DNA from: Treponema sp.
Lineage (GTDB): Bacteria > Spirochaetota > Spirochaetia > Treponematales > Treponemataceae
Length of the DNA stretch: 64,000 bases
Assembly (NCBI GenBank): GCA_017645785.1
Contig: JAGCNW010000027.1
Span: 103,100 to 167,099, forward strand
Direction of reading: 5' to 3'
Shown here: one piece after another, positions 7,554 through 15,751 of the stretch
Layout of the letters: each line of letters begins with the position of its first letter
Position numbering within the stretch: position 1 is the first letter of the stretch
The notes under the pieces: generated by a model
What the model was told of the DNA's origin: nothing
What the model saw: the letters and a program-made list of their open reading frames with translations, nothing else
The model's database searches: none
Program-made: the position numbers and the translations under genes

Positions 7554-9068
7554 ATGGATTCGGTTACAATCGCAAAATTGTTGGCGTTTGTCATTTACCT
7601 TGCGGCGATGGTCTTTGTAGGACTTTCGAGCGCGAGCAAAAACAACAATGCCTCGGACTTTTTCTTGGGCGGCAGAAAGCTTGGCCCCTGGTTCACCGCT
7701 CTTAGCGCGGAGGCTTCGGATTCCAGCGCATGGCTTTTGATGGGCTTGCCCGGACTTTGCTACCTTGGCGGATTCAAGGAAACTTTTTGGACCGCGCTCG
7801 GCTTGATTTTGGGAACATACCTCAGCTGGCTTTTTGTGGCCAAGGCTTTGAGAAAGTGTTCAATCGCTTTTGGCGACTCAATCACGATTCCGGAATTTTT
7901 GACCAACCGCTTTAAGGACAAGAGCCGCGTGCTTTCTGTTGTGTCGGTTGTCTTCATCGTTTTGTTCTTTACAATTTACGTTGCCAGCGGCTTTGTCGCT
8001 TGCGCCAAATTGTTCAACTCTGTCTTTGGACTTCCCTACAACGCGGGCCTTGCGATTGGCCTTGTCGTGATTTTGTCGTACACGATTATGGGCGGCTACC
8101 TTGCCGTTTGCACGACGGACTTCATTCAGGGAACTTTGATTTTTGTGGCCTTTGTCGTTTCTTCCATCTTGATAATCGTCAGCTTGGGCGGAGCGGGAAG
8201 CGCCGTCGGCCAGGCGCAGAGCTTTATGGGAAAGGCGCTCAACGGAGAGCTTGGCGAGGAATTGCTCAACAAGTTCACGGCCAACAAAAATTTCAGCTTG
8301 ACTTCTATCGTAAGCGCGATGGCCTGGGGCTTGGGCTATTTTGGAATGCCACACGTAATCGTGCGCTTTATGGGAATTCGTTCCAACAAGGAAGTGACGA
8401 CAGCGCGCCGCGTCGGCATCACTTGGATGATCGTTTCTTACATCGGAACGTTCATCATCGGAACTTTGGGAACCGCTTACTTGCTCCCCAACGTTTTGTC
8501 GGGCGGAGCGGCGGAAACCGTTTTCAGCGTCACAATGATGAAAATGTATCCTGCCTTTATCGCCGGACTTTTCTTGTGCGCGATTTTGGCCGCTTCAATG
8601 AGCACTGCCGACAGCCAGCTTTTGGTCGCCTCAAGCGCCGTAAGCCAGGACATTTTCAAGGGCCTCATCAATCCCAACGCCGACGAAAAGACTGTTCTTA
8701 AAATCAGCCGCGTAACGGTTTTCTTGATCGCTGCCGTAGCCTTTGTCCTTTCGCTTGACCAGACAAGCACAATCTTTGGTTTGGTAAGCTACGCTTGGGC
8801 GGGCTTTGGCGGAAGCTTTGGCCCCCTGATCTTGCTGGCTCTTTACTGGCGCGGAATCACAAACAAGGGCGCGATCGCAGGCCTCGTTGTCGGCGGCGTG
8901 ACTGTCGTGGCTTGGCACAATTTGCATGGCGGAATTTTTGACATCTACGAAATTCTTCCGGCCTTTGTCTTTAACTTGATTGTCGCCATCGTAGTCAGCT
9001 TCTTTGACAAGAACAAGGACGCCCAGATGCTCGCCGAATTTGACAACTACAAGAAAATGGCTGACTAA
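7554..9068 (+). CDS. putP: Sodium/proline symporter
   Basis: The 504-residue protein belongs to the sodium:solute symporter family and matches PutP in length and order: an N-terminal segment SASKNNNASDFFLGGRKLG, then LSAEASDSSAWLLMGLPG in the region that lines the sodium and proline sites, then about 13 membrane helices. A later AASMSTADSQLLVASSAVSQ corresponds to the conserved helix that coordinates sodium. It should import proline with sodium across the inner membrane. AAAGGAG precedes the ATG. The acetyltransferase gene starts three bases after its stop and is probably coupled. Confidence 0.93.
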   Translation: MDSVTIAKLLAFVIYLAAMVFVGLSSASKNNNASDFFLGGRKLGPWFTALSAEASDSSAWLLMGLPGLCYLGGFKETFWTALGLILGTYLSWLFVAKALRKCSIAFGDSITIPEFLTNRFKDKSRVLSVVSVVFIVLFFTIYVASGFVACAKLFNSVFGLPYNAGLAIGLVVILSYTIMGGYLAVCTTDFIQGTLIFVAFVVSSILIIVSLGGAGSAVGQAQSFMGKALNGELGEELLNKFTANKNFSLTSIVSAMAWGLGYFGMPHVIVRFMGIRSNKEVTTARRVGITWMIVSYIGTFIIGTLGTAYLLPNVLSGGAAETVFSVTMMKMYPAFIAGLFLCAILAASMSTADSQLLVASSAVSQDIFKGLINPNADEKTVLKISRVTVFLIAAVAFVLSLDQTSTIFGLVSYAWAGFGGSFGPLILLALYWRGITNKGAIAGLVVGGVTVVAWHNLHGGIFDIYEILPAFVFNLIVAIVVSFFDKNKDAQMLAEFDNYKKMAD

Positions 9069-9071
9069 AAA

Positions 9072-10244
9072 ATGCCAGTCATTATAAAGCCTCTTCTTCC
9101 TGAACAGGGGGAGGAGGCCCTTTTATTTTTACAGCCTTACGAATCTGAATGCGTGAACCTTGCCTCGGAAATTTTGCGGGGCGGAACGGATTGCTGGTGT
9201 ATTTTTTATGCTGAACGGTTGCAAGCCCAAGACTCGCGCGGCCAAAAGATTGCCGGGTCGAGCCCGGCAATGACAGACGACGCAATGTCATTGACAGTCC
9301 GCGTGAGCGGACCTGTGAATAATTTCCTTGACAAAACGGAGCGCAGCGACGTATTCCCGCGCTCCGACAACCTGTCATTCCCGCGCTCCGACGCGGGAAT
9401 CTTTCAGGACCAAAAACTCGCCGGCCTCATCGCCCTGCGAAAAAAGCGCTCGCTATTCTTTTGCCTGCCCTTTGCCAAATACAAAAGCGCCTTTGACAAA
9501 AAAGTTTGCAGCGAGGCGCAGCGTCCCTTGATGGAATTTTTTGAATCCAACGAGCCTTTTTGCATCAACGGAGAAGCGGCCGGCGCCGTCTTTTTGCGCA
9601 ACATCCTAAAGAACAAAAAAACGTCGATGCGCCCCAGCGTGACCAACAAGTATTATTTAATGGCTCGCGACTCCCTGTCATTGACAGTCCGCGTGAGCGG
9701 ACCTGTGAATAATTTCCTTGACAAAACGGAGCGCAGCGACGTATTCCCGCGCTCTGACGCGGGAATCTTTCAGGACCAAAAGATTGCCGGGTCAAACCCG
9801 GCAATGACAAATTGCGGCTTGCGCGTAATGCAAGCGACAGCCGCGGACTGCGACCTCCTGCTTCCCCTTGAGCTGGGCTACCAGCGCGAGGAAGTCGTTC
9901 CCGACTCCTTTGACATAAGCGACGCGGCGCTTGCGGCGGCCTTTAAGCATGAGCTTGACCAAGGCCTCACCTTCGCGCTTTTTGACGGCGACCGTCCAAT
10001 CGCAAAAGCCCGCGTCTCCGCAAGCGGCCGGCGCTACTGCATGATAGGCGGCGTGTACACCGTTCCCCAAGAAAGAAAAAAAGGCCGCGCCGCGCTTTTG
10101 GTCAGCCAAATAATCAAGCGCTCGCAGGCCCACGGCGTCAACAACTTTTGCCTCTACGCCAAACAAGAAAACGCCGCCGCCCTTGCGCTCTACAAGTCGC
10201 TGGGCTTTGTTCCGCGCGGCGAGTATTTGTTGGTGTATTATTGA
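9072..10244 (+). CDS. GNAT-family N-acetyltransferase with two in-frame palindromic repeat insertions
   Basis: The C-terminal half of this 390-residue protein is a GNAT domain: GGVYTVPQERKKGRAALLVS is the acetyl-CoA loop and AALALYKSLGFVPRGEY the C-terminal strand. The N-terminal half resembles the degenerate first GNAT-like domain seen in two-domain family members. Residues about 60-115 and 202-246 are foreign: both include MSLTVRVSGPVNNFLDKTE or LSLTVRVSGPVNNFLDKTE and are encoded by a repeat that also occurs in part between genes. Without them the protein would be about 290 residues. The frame stays open through both copies. No ribosome site is visible; translation is probably coupled to putP. 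Confidence 0.8.
   Translation: MPVIIKPLLPEQGEEALLFLQPYESECVNLASEILRGGTDCWCIFYAERLQAQDSRGQKIAGSSPAMTDDAMSLTVRVSGPVNNFLDKTERSDVFPRSDNLSFPRSDAGIFQDQKLAGLIALRKKRSLFFCLPFAKYKSAFDKKVCSEAQRPLMEFFESNEPFCINGEAAGAVFLRNILKNKKTSMRPSVTNKYYLMARDSLSLTVRVSGPVNNFLDKTERSDVFPRSDAGIFQDQKIAGSNPAMTNCGLRVMQATAADCDLLLPLELGYQREEVVPDSFDISDAALAAAFKHELDQGLTFALFDGDRPIAKARVSASGRRYCMIGGVYTVPQERKKGRAALLVSQIIKRSQAHGVNNFCLYAKQENAAALALYKSLGFVPRGEYLLVYY
9248..9414 (+). repeat. Palindromic repeat copy A, in frame inside acetyltransferase gene
   Basis: This copy holds an outer hairpin (TGCCGGGTCGAGCCCGGCA, 9251-9269), then a block starting TGTCATTGACAGTCC at 9286 with hairpin GTCCGCGTGAGCGGAC, a linker CCTTGACAAAACGGAGCGC, and a third hairpin based on ATTCCCGCG/CGCGGGAAT that is partly duplicated here. 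It is translated without a stop. Confidence 0.85.
9676..9809 (+). repeat. Palindromic repeat copy B, in frame inside the same gene
   Basis: This 134-base copy is nearly identical to copy A from TGTCATTGACAGTCC through the ATTCCCGCG hairpin and TTTCAGGACCAAAA, and ends in the TGCCGGGTCAAACCCGGCA hairpin and TGACA. Its termini TGTCATTG and CAATGACA are inverted. It is in the same reading frame as copy A. Confidence 0.88.
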
Positions 10245-10247
10245 AGC

Positions 10248-10745
10248 TTATTGTTTTGTATATACAGCTTGGGTATTTTTGACAGTTCTTATTTTATCTT
10301 TTGTCGAATTGATTTGTACGCCGGCGGCAAATGTGTCAATGCTTGCGCCCTCTCCATATCCTCTGTCATAACCAATCGGAAATATTATTGTAATTTCTTT
10401 TGTCGTGTTGTCATAAGTGGCATGACCTCCGTCAAGCAAGGACTTGTTCAGTTTGTTCATATAAGCGTCTATTTCAGATTGGCTTTTTGACGAAAGGTCG
10501 TATGACATTACATCAGTCATATCGCCTTTGTAATTTGAATTTATTACAATCGTTACTCGTTCTGTCGAGCCAAAATCGCAAACCCACGTTCCGATTAAAT
10601 CCGCTTTGTTAGAAATAGACTGCCATTCGCTTGTACTTGGCGGAATGTATGGAATAAAATTCGAATCGCTTGAATTTGAACATCCGATAAAAGCAATCGA
10701 TAAAAGCACGGTTGCAACTAACGTAAATTTTCTAAAAAATTTCAT
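10248..10745 (-). CDS. Small lipoprotein of unknown function
   Basis: The 165-residue product starts MKFFRKFTLVATVLLSIAFIGCSNSS, a lipoprotein signal peptide with acceptor Cys at residue 22, so it is anchored in a membrane facing the periplasm or the surface. The mature part has a lipocalin-like GTWVCDFGSTERVTIVINS strand pattern, but I do not recognise a family. AAGGAGGAAA precedes the start. It is divergent from an XRE regulator and shares with it a 121-base region containing a 10-base inverted repeat. Base composition is AT-rich. Confidence 0.75.
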   Translation of the reverse strand: MKFFRKFTLVATVLLSIAFIGCSNSSDSNFIPYIPPSTSEWQSISNKADLIGTWVCDFGSTERVTIVINSNYKGDMTDVMSYDLSSKSQSEIDAYMNKLNKSLLDGGHATYDNTTKEITIIFPIGYDRGYGEGASIDTFAAGVQINSTKDKIRTVKNTQAVYTKQ

Positions 10746-10783
10746 AAATTTTCCTCCTTTTTTTTATCCGCCAATGGCGATAT

Positions 10784-10858
10784 ATATTACCACTCTATTA
10801 AACTTTTGCATAAAAGTCAATCTATTGGTGTAATAATAATATCTGCTGATAGAGTGGT
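10784..10858. promoter_or_regulatory. Inverted operator-like boxes between lipoprotein and XRE gene
   Basis: ACCACTCTAT (10789-10798) is repeated in inverted form as ATAGAGTGGT (10849-10858). On the minus strand TTGACT (10820-10815), a 17-base spacer and TAGAGT (10797-10792) could be the lipoprotein promoter, with the -10 box inside the first repeat arm. The arrangement suits control by the adjacent regulator. Confidence 0.5.
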
Positions 10859-10866
10859 GAAATTTT

Positions 10867-11187
10867 ATGGAAGGCATCGAAGTTAGAAAATTATTCGCCG
10901 AAAATTTAAAAACGTTTCGCAAGCAAAAAGGGCTTTCGCAGCTAAAATTGGCCAACGAAATGCAAATGGCTTTTACTTTTATAAACGACATAGAAAATTG
11001 CAAAAAGTGGGTTTCGCCCGAAACGATCGCTCGTTTGGCCACTTTTTTTGACGTTCCGCCGGCCGCTTTTTTTGCGTCCAAAAAAGACGCGTCGTTCGCT
11101 TCCGTCCGCAAAATCGATTTTTTCGCCAAGACAATTTCGGAGGAAGTTTCAAAAACGATTTTAAAGGCCGCGGAACGGTTCAAATAA
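10867..11187 (+). CDS. XRE-family transcriptional regulator
   Basis: The 106-residue protein has an N-terminal Cro/CI helix-turn-helix (residues about 8-62: FRKQKGLSQLKLANEMQMA, then FINDIENCKKWVSPETIARL) and a short C-terminal helix. There is no sensor domain or membrane segment. It lies divergently from the lipoprotein gene and probably binds the inverted ACCACTCTAT boxes between them, repressing the lipoprotein, itself or both. It is the first of three such regulator/exported-protein pairs in the window. Confidence 0.85.
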   Translation: MEGIEVRKLFAENLKTFRKQKGLSQLKLANEMQMAFTFINDIENCKKWVSPETIARLATFFDVPPAAFFASKKDASFASVRKIDFFAKTISEEVSKTILKAAERFK

Positions 11188-11337
11188 AATTTTCAACATT
11201 TCATAACTTTCATCATTCTCAAGACCGCGCAAAAAAATCTCTTGCAAAAGCTTTCAACTTGGCGCATAATGTTTAAAGGAACGCTGGCCTTGCGAATGCG
11301 GGCTTTGCATGTTCCTCAAATCAAAAAAGGAGCGCTT

Positions 11338-11499
11338 ATGACAAACCAAGAAGCTGTAAAAGTTCTTAAGGAACTAAAAACGTATTGTTCGGCCGACGCG
11401 CTGGACGCGGTTCATTATTCAATCGCTGTGATCGAGCATTTGGAAAAGGCTGGGGTGACAAAGCCCTTGGAAGCCGACCTTTCAAAGGCAGCCAACTAG
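11338..11499 (+). CDS. Small conserved-looking protein ahead of nhaC
   Basis: The reading frame from 11338 has AAAAAAGGAGCGCTT before its ATG, a far better start than earlier in-frame codons. The 53-residue product (MTNQEAVKVLKELKTY at the start, EHLEKAGVTKPLE later) is helical and soluble. It ends 9 bases before nhaC and is surely in the same transcript. I do not recognise a family; a small cytoplasmic accessory to the antiporter is possible but unproven. Confidence 0.6.
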   Translation: MTNQEAVKVLKELKTYCSADALDAVHYSIAVIEHLEKAGVTKPLEADLSKAAN

Positions 11500-11508
11500 G
11501 AGGACGGG

Positions 11509-13062
11509 ATGGAAGCAAGTTTTGGATTTTTGTCGTTGGTTCCGGCCATCGTCGCCATTTTGTTGGCTTTGCTAACTAAGGAAGTTTATTCTTCTTTGTT
11601 CATCGGCGTTCTTATTGGCGGAGCGTTTTTTGCCACGGGAACTGCCGCGGGCTTTACCGGTTTTTTCAACCACATTTTTAAGGACGGAATGATCGCCCAG
11701 CTTAGCGACAGTTGGAACGTCGGCATTCTGGTTTTTCTTGTCGTATTGGGAACGATGGTCGCGCTTATGAACAAGGCCGGCGGCTCCCAGGCTTTTGGCG
11801 AATGGGCAAAAAAGCGCATCAAGAGCAAGGCCGGCGCGCAAATCGCCACAATCTTTTTGGGAATCCTGATTTTCATCGACGACTACTTTAACTGCCTTAC
11901 AGTCGGCTCGGTCATGAAGCCGGTCACAGACAAGTACAAAGTTTCGCGCGCCAAGTTGGCATATTTGATTGACGCCACCGCCGCGCCGATTTGCATCATC
12001 GCTCCGATAAGCTCTTGGGCCGCCGCGGTCTCCGGCTTTGTAAGCGAGGGCGAGAACGGAATCGCGCTTTTCTGCAAGGCCATTCCATTCAACTTTTACG
12101 CTTTCTTTACAATCGCGATGACGCTTTTCTTGGCCGCCCGCAATTTTGAGTTTGGACCGATGGCCAAGGCCGAAAAAGAAATGGAAGACAAGTCCGAAAA
12201 AGAATACGAGGAGTCCGAAAACCCCAAGGCTTCGGTCATCGACTTGGTTTTGCCGATCGCGGCTTTGATCGTTTTCTGCGTTTTGGGAATGATTTACACC
12301 GGAAACTTCTTTGCCGCCCAAGTTGCCGGCGAGGCCGAAGGAGAGATGGTGGCCAATCCCGCTTACCTTAACTTTGTCGAAGCCTTTGCCGCAAGCGACG
12401 CTTCGGTTGGTTTGGTGCTCGGTTCCTTTGCCGCGCTTGTGATTACGGTTGTCTTCTACCTTTGCAGAAGGATCATTTCGTTCAAGTCGATAATGTCTTG
12501 CCTGCCCGACGGCTTTAAGGCTATGGTTCCCGCGATTTTAATTCTTACGCTTGCCTGGACCCTTAAGTCTATGACCGACTCGCTTGGCGCCAAAGAATAT
12601 GTCGCCGGCCTTGTCGGCGGAAGCGCCCAGGGATTAAAGAACATGCTGCCCGCGATTATCTTTGCAATCGCTTGCGGCCTTGCCTTTGCCACCGGAACTT
12701 CTTGGGGAACCTTTGGCATTTTGATTCCGATTTGCATCGCGGCTTTCCCTGTCGCCTCAGACCCGATAAGAATCATCAGCATTTCTGCTTGTATGGCCGG
12801 AGCCGTTTGCGGAGACCACATCTCGCCAATCAGCGACACAACGATTATGGCCAGCGCCGGCGCCAACTGCGACCACGTAAAGCACGTTTCAACGCAGCTT
12901 CCCTACGCGCTTTTGGTAGCCGCCGTCTCGTTCGTCACCTACATTGTGGCGGGCTTTACGCAAGGCTTGGGAATTGTCGCAAGCGGAATCATTTCTTGGG
13001 TAATTGGTCTTGCGGCTTTGTTCGCGACGCTGTTGTACTTTAAAAAGAAAGCGGCAAACTAA
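11509..13062 (+). CDS. nhaC: NhaC-family sodium/proton antiporter
   Basis: The 517-residue protein has about 11-12 membrane segments and the NhaC-family centre: FIDDYFNCLTVGSVMKPVTD with its paired Asp residues near 124-125, APICIIAPISSWAAAVSGF, and near the C-terminus CGDHISPISDTTIMASAGA. These are the ion-path motifs of the family. A charged cytoplasmic loop near residues 220-245 separates the halves. It should exchange sodium for protons at the inner membrane; some relatives exchange amino acids or malate/lactate, so the substrate is likely but not certain. GGAGG precedes the ATG. It ends six bases from the convergent ApbE gene, with no terminator between them. Confidence 0.85.
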   Translation: MEASFGFLSLVPAIVAILLALLTKEVYSSLFIGVLIGGAFFATGTAAGFTGFFNHIFKDGMIAQLSDSWNVGILVFLVVLGTMVALMNKAGGSQAFGEWAKKRIKSKAGAQIATIFLGILIFIDDYFNCLTVGSVMKPVTDKYKVSRAKLAYLIDATAAPICIIAPISSWAAAVSGFVSEGENGIALFCKAIPFNFYAFFTIAMTLFLAARNFEFGPMAKAEKEMEDKSEKEYEESENPKASVIDLVLPIAALIVFCVLGMIYTGNFFAAQVAGEAEGEMVANPAYLNFVEAFAASDASVGLVLGSFAALVITVVFYLCRRIISFKSIMSCLPDGFKAMVPAILILTLAWTLKSMTDSLGAKEYVAGLVGGSAQGLKNMLPAIIFAIACGLAFATGTSWGTFGILIPICIAAFPVASDPIRIISISACMAGAVCGDHISPISDTTIMASAGANCDHVKHVSTQLPYALLVAAVSFVTYIVAGFTQGLGIVASGIISWVIGLAALFATLLYFKKKAAN

Positions 13063-13068
13063 GAGCGA

Positions 13069-14310
13069 TTAGTCCGCGATAGAAAAGTCGATCGCTTGTC
13101 CGTCAAGCGCGCTTAAACGGCCTTTGAGATTTTTGCTGGCGTAAGCTTTGCCGCTTGCGTCAACCAAAACGCAATCAAAGTCGCCGGCAAGCGCGCTTTT
13201 TTTTATCTCAGGAATTTTTTCCATTCCCAAAACAAAAAGGCTTGTGCTAAGCGCGTCGGCTATCATGCTTGTTTTGCTTACAATAGTGACGCTGGCCAAG
13301 CCGCTGTCTGCGGGAAAGCCTGTGGCCGGGTCAAAGATGTGGCCGTAGATTTTTCCGTCCTGTTCAAAAAAGCGTTCGTAGGCGCCGCTTGTGACGACCG
13401 TGGCGTCTTGAGTTTTTAGCATAAAGCTGTTTTGGCCAGGTTTGTTAGGGTCGCGGATTGCGACGCTCCACAAAGAGCCGCCGGGCTTTTTTCCGTAGAC
13501 GTAAACGTTTCCGCCAAGCGAAATCGCGGCGCGCTTTACGTCGTTTTCTTTTAATATGGCCACCAAGCAGTCAGCGGCGTAGCCTTTCGCTATCGCGCCG
13601 AGGTCAAGGCGGATGCCGCTTTTTGCAAATCGGACGCTTGGCGCGGCGGCGGGATTTTGGTCTTGTGAGCCGTTATCGATTGAGGCGGCACCTTCTTGGT
13701 CAGTGAAGCTTTTTGGTTCGCCGCTGGCGTTTTGGTCAATCAAAACATTTTGCCAGCCGACAAGTTTTTTGGCCGCGTCGATTTCTTCTTGGCTTGGAAC
13801 GCGCGGCTCTTTGCCGAAGCCCCAAAGTTTTACCAGCGGGCCGACGGTTGGATCAAAGGCGCCGTCGGTCAATTGGGCGAAGTCCAGCGCGGTTTTTAGG
13901 ACTACGAAAAAATCTTGGCTTACCGCGACGGGCATGTCGGCGGCGTCTTGGTTAACGCGCGAAATCTCCGACGCGTCCGAGTAGTTGTTGAAAATGTCGT
14001 TGAGTTCGCGAAGGCGGGAAAAAAGTTTTGCGTAAAGGTCCGCGCTTCCCGCTTCGTAAAGGTTTATGGAACATACCGTTCCAAATGTGTATTGCGTTTG
14101 CGGGGGCAGGGGCCTTTTGCACGAGGCGAGAAAAATTGCGCAAGCCGTCGCCCCGATTAAGGTCTTGCGAACTTTTTTTGTTGCCGCCGCAGTTAGGGTC
14201 TTGCGAACTTTTTTTGTTGCCGCCGCAATTAGGGTCTTGCGAAAACTTTTATTAAAAAAAAATTGGGCGGCCGCCCAAAAAGAGCGCCGCCCCTTGTTGG
14301 CAGAATTCAT
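13069..14310 (-). CDS. apbE: ApbE-type FAD:protein FMN transferase, lipoprotein with insertions
   Basis: This protein attaches FMN to threonine of flavoproteins outside the inner membrane. Visible features are YTFGTVCSINLYE, the FDPTVGPLVKLWGFG loop, LDLGAIAKGYAAD and the C-terminal TSGAYERFF and GHIFDPATGFPA motifs. A lipobox with Cys at residue 64 is preceded by an unusually long basic region made of 12-residue repeats. A further insertion of about 25 residues before RLDLGAIAKG contains GSQDQNPAAAP, a micro-repeat seen in other genes. I start at 14310 because the ATG overlaps the upstream stop as TAATG. The product is 413 residues, longer than the usual 330-350. Confidence 0.88.
   Translation of the reverse strand: MNSANKGRRSFWAAAQFFFNKSFRKTLIAAATKKVRKTLTAAATKKVRKTLIGATACAIFLASCKRPLPPQTQYTFGTVCSINLYEAGSADLYAKLFSRLRELNDIFNNYSDASEISRVNQDAADMPVAVSQDFFVVLKTALDFAQLTDGAFDPTVGPLVKLWGFGKEPRVPSQEEIDAAKKLVGWQNVLIDQNASGEPKSFTDQEGAASIDNGSQDQNPAAAPSVRFAKSGIRLDLGAIAKGYAADCLVAILKENDVKRAAISLGGNVYVYGKKPGGSLWSVAIRDPNKPGQNSFMLKTQDATVVTSGAYERFFEQDGKIYGHIFDPATGFPADSGLASVTIVSKTSMIADALSTSLFVLGMEKIPEIKKSALAGDFDCVLVDASGKAYASKNLKGRLSALDGQAIDFSIAD
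13641..13672 (-). repeat. CAAGACCAAAA micro-repeat inside apbE
   Basis: On the minus strand CACAAGACCAAAATCCCGCC encodes SQDQNPAA. The stretch falls in a loop absent from typical ApbE proteins and shares its core with repeats in recQ and nnr. Confidence 0.6.
14159..14250 (-). repeat. 36-bp tandem repeat in the apbE signal region
   Basis: GGTCTTGCGAACTTTTTTTG recurs at 14161 and 14197, and its start again at 14233, giving an exact 36-base period. It encodes 12-residue units of the form KKVRKTL(T/I)AAAT before the hydrophobic core of the signal peptide. Copy number could change without a frameshift. Confidence 0.85.
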
Positions 14311-14558
14311 TAGGCCAATACTGTAACTTCTTTGTTGATGATTACAGTAACCAAGTCGATGATCCAGAAAATGCAGGCTACGATTCCCACAAGGCGGTTG
14401 TAGCTCACAAGAACCAACGACGCAAGCTGAACGATTCCGATGATGATCGGAAGAAGGCTTCCGCTTGTAAGGCGGCGCAAGATTCCGTAGATGTCGCCGA
14501 TGATGACCAAGATGATTTTTACAATCCAATTCAATCCTGTCAAACCTGATTTTGCCAT
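14310..14558 (-). CDS. Small hydrophobic membrane protein
   Basis: The 82-residue product has an amphipathic start (MAKSGLTGLNWIVKIILVII) and two further hydrophobic stretches, so it probably spans the inner membrane two or three times. AGGAGGAATTT precedes the ATG. No family is recognised. Its stop overlaps the apbE start (TAATG) and it follows the ppk2 gene by 56 bases, so it may belong to the same transcript. Confidence 0.7.
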   Translation of the reverse strand: MAKSGLTGLNWIVKIILVIIGDIYGILRRLTSGSLLPIIIGIVQLASLVLVSYNRLVGIVACIFWIIDLVTVIINKEVTVLA

Positions 14559-14614
14559 AAAATTCCTCCTAAGAATTTTTTATATTGATCGCCGCGGTTT
14601 TCGCGAGCTTTCAA

Positions 14615-15571
14615 TCATTTTTTTTCCGCCGCTTTTGCGGGCTTCTTTTCTTTCTTGGGCTTTTCCGCTTTTGGCGCCTTTTCTTTTTTGGCGGGAACGG
14701 TTCCGCCTTCGCCTTCAAGAAGCGCCTTGCAGTCGGCCAAGCGGTTCTTGTCGTCGTCCGGCAGTTTTGGGAACTCGGGGCCGATGTCGCGCAGGGTCTG
14801 TACCAAAACTTCGCTTACAAGATAGCGCGTGTACCACTTTTGGTCGGCGGGCAAAACATACCAGGGGCAGTCCTTGGTGCTGGTGGCGTTGATCGCGTCC
14901 TCAAAAGCCTCTTGGTATTTGTCCCAGTAAGCGCGCTCCTTTATGTCGTTGGGGCTGAACTTCCAGTTCTTTTCCTTGCGGTCGATTCGCTCCAAGAAGC
15001 GGCGCTTTTGCTCGTCCTTTGAAAGGTTCAAGAAAAATTTTACGATGCGGTATCCGTTCCCGTAAAGATAGTTTTCCCAAGAGCAAATGTCCTTGTACTT
15101 GTTTTTGATGTAGTCTTTGGTCAGCGTGCGCTTGGGCATTTTGTAGCCCTTCCAAAATTCGTGGACGTTTACGACCAAAACTTCCTCGTAGTAGGAACGG
15201 TTGAAAATGCACATGATGCCGCGGCTGGGCAGGCGCTTGTGGTAGCGCCACAAAAAGTCGTGGCTTTCTTCGGTGGAGTTGGGGCCTTTAAAGCTGTGGA
15301 CGATTATGCCCTGCGGGTTTACGCTGGCAAGAACGTGCTTTATCGTGCTGTCCTTTCCGGCCGCGTCCAAGGCCTGCAAGACAATCAAGACCGATTCCTT
15401 TGACTCGGCGTAGAGCTTTTCCTGCAAGTCGGCGATTTCCTTAAGGTTTTCTTCGGTCTTTTTTACCAGCTTGGCCTTTTGTTCCTTGCGGTCGCCGGAA
15501 TCGTGGCAAACTTTTTTTAGGTTGAGCTTTTCGCTTCCGTCGTAGCGGTATTCCTTTAATATGTCTGACAT
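14615..15571 (-). CDS. ppk2: PPK2-family polyphosphate kinase
   Basis: The 318-residue protein has the PPK2 fold: Walker A LDAAGKDSTIKH near residue 69, the following FKGPNSTEESHDFLWR region, and the Walker B/lid block FNRSYYEEVLVVNVH. Such enzymes use polyphosphate to phosphorylate nucleoside mono- or diphosphates. The last 35 or so residues form a Lys/Ala/Pro-rich tail (KKEKAPKAEKPKKEKKPAK) of low complexity that may bind polyphosphate or nucleic acid. I start at MSDILKEYRY because CAAGGAGAGTCT directly precedes that ATG. Confidence 0.9.
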   Translation of the reverse strand: MSDILKEYRYDGSEKLNLKKVCHDSGDRKEQKAKLVKKTEENLKEIADLQEKLYAESKESVLIVLQALDAAGKDSTIKHVLASVNPQGIIVHSFKGPNSTEESHDFLWRYHKRLPSRGIMCIFNRSYYEEVLVVNVHEFWKGYKMPKRTLTKDYIKNKYKDICSWENYLYGNGYRIVKFFLNLSKDEQKRRFLERIDRKEKNWKFSPNDIKERAYWDKYQEAFEDAINATSTKDCPWYVLPADQKWYTRYLVSEVLVQTLRDIGPEFPKLPDDDKNRLADCKALLEGEGGTVPAKKEKAPKAEKPKKEKKPAKAAEKK

Positions 15572-15654
15572 AGACTCTCCTTGTATTTTTATAATTATAA
15601 CATGGAATTTGCGTTGGAGCAAATTTTTTTGCGCGCGGTAGAATAAAAAATTCC

Positions 15655-15683
15655 TTGCGTTTTGAAAAAAGCCGTGCTAAAAT
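15655..15683 (+). promoter_or_regulatory. TTGCGT-17-TAAAAT promoter of the 9-G lipoprotein
   Basis: TTGCGT (15655-15660) and TAAAAT (15678-15683) are 17 bases apart. The flanks AATTCCTTGCGTT and CCGTGCTAAAAT are shared with the promoter of the GH3 gene at 19026-19054. The leader would be about 60 bases. Confidence 0.6.
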
Positions 15684-15751
15684 AACGCATTGTTTGCGCG
15701 GTTTTATAAATTGAAGCGCGCGCAAGATTCAAGCATGCACGGAGAGAACGC

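Noticed and set aside
14159..14250. 36-bp periodic repeat resembling CRISPR repeat spacing
   Set aside because: Copies are directly adjacent with no spacers and lie in frame in a coding region.
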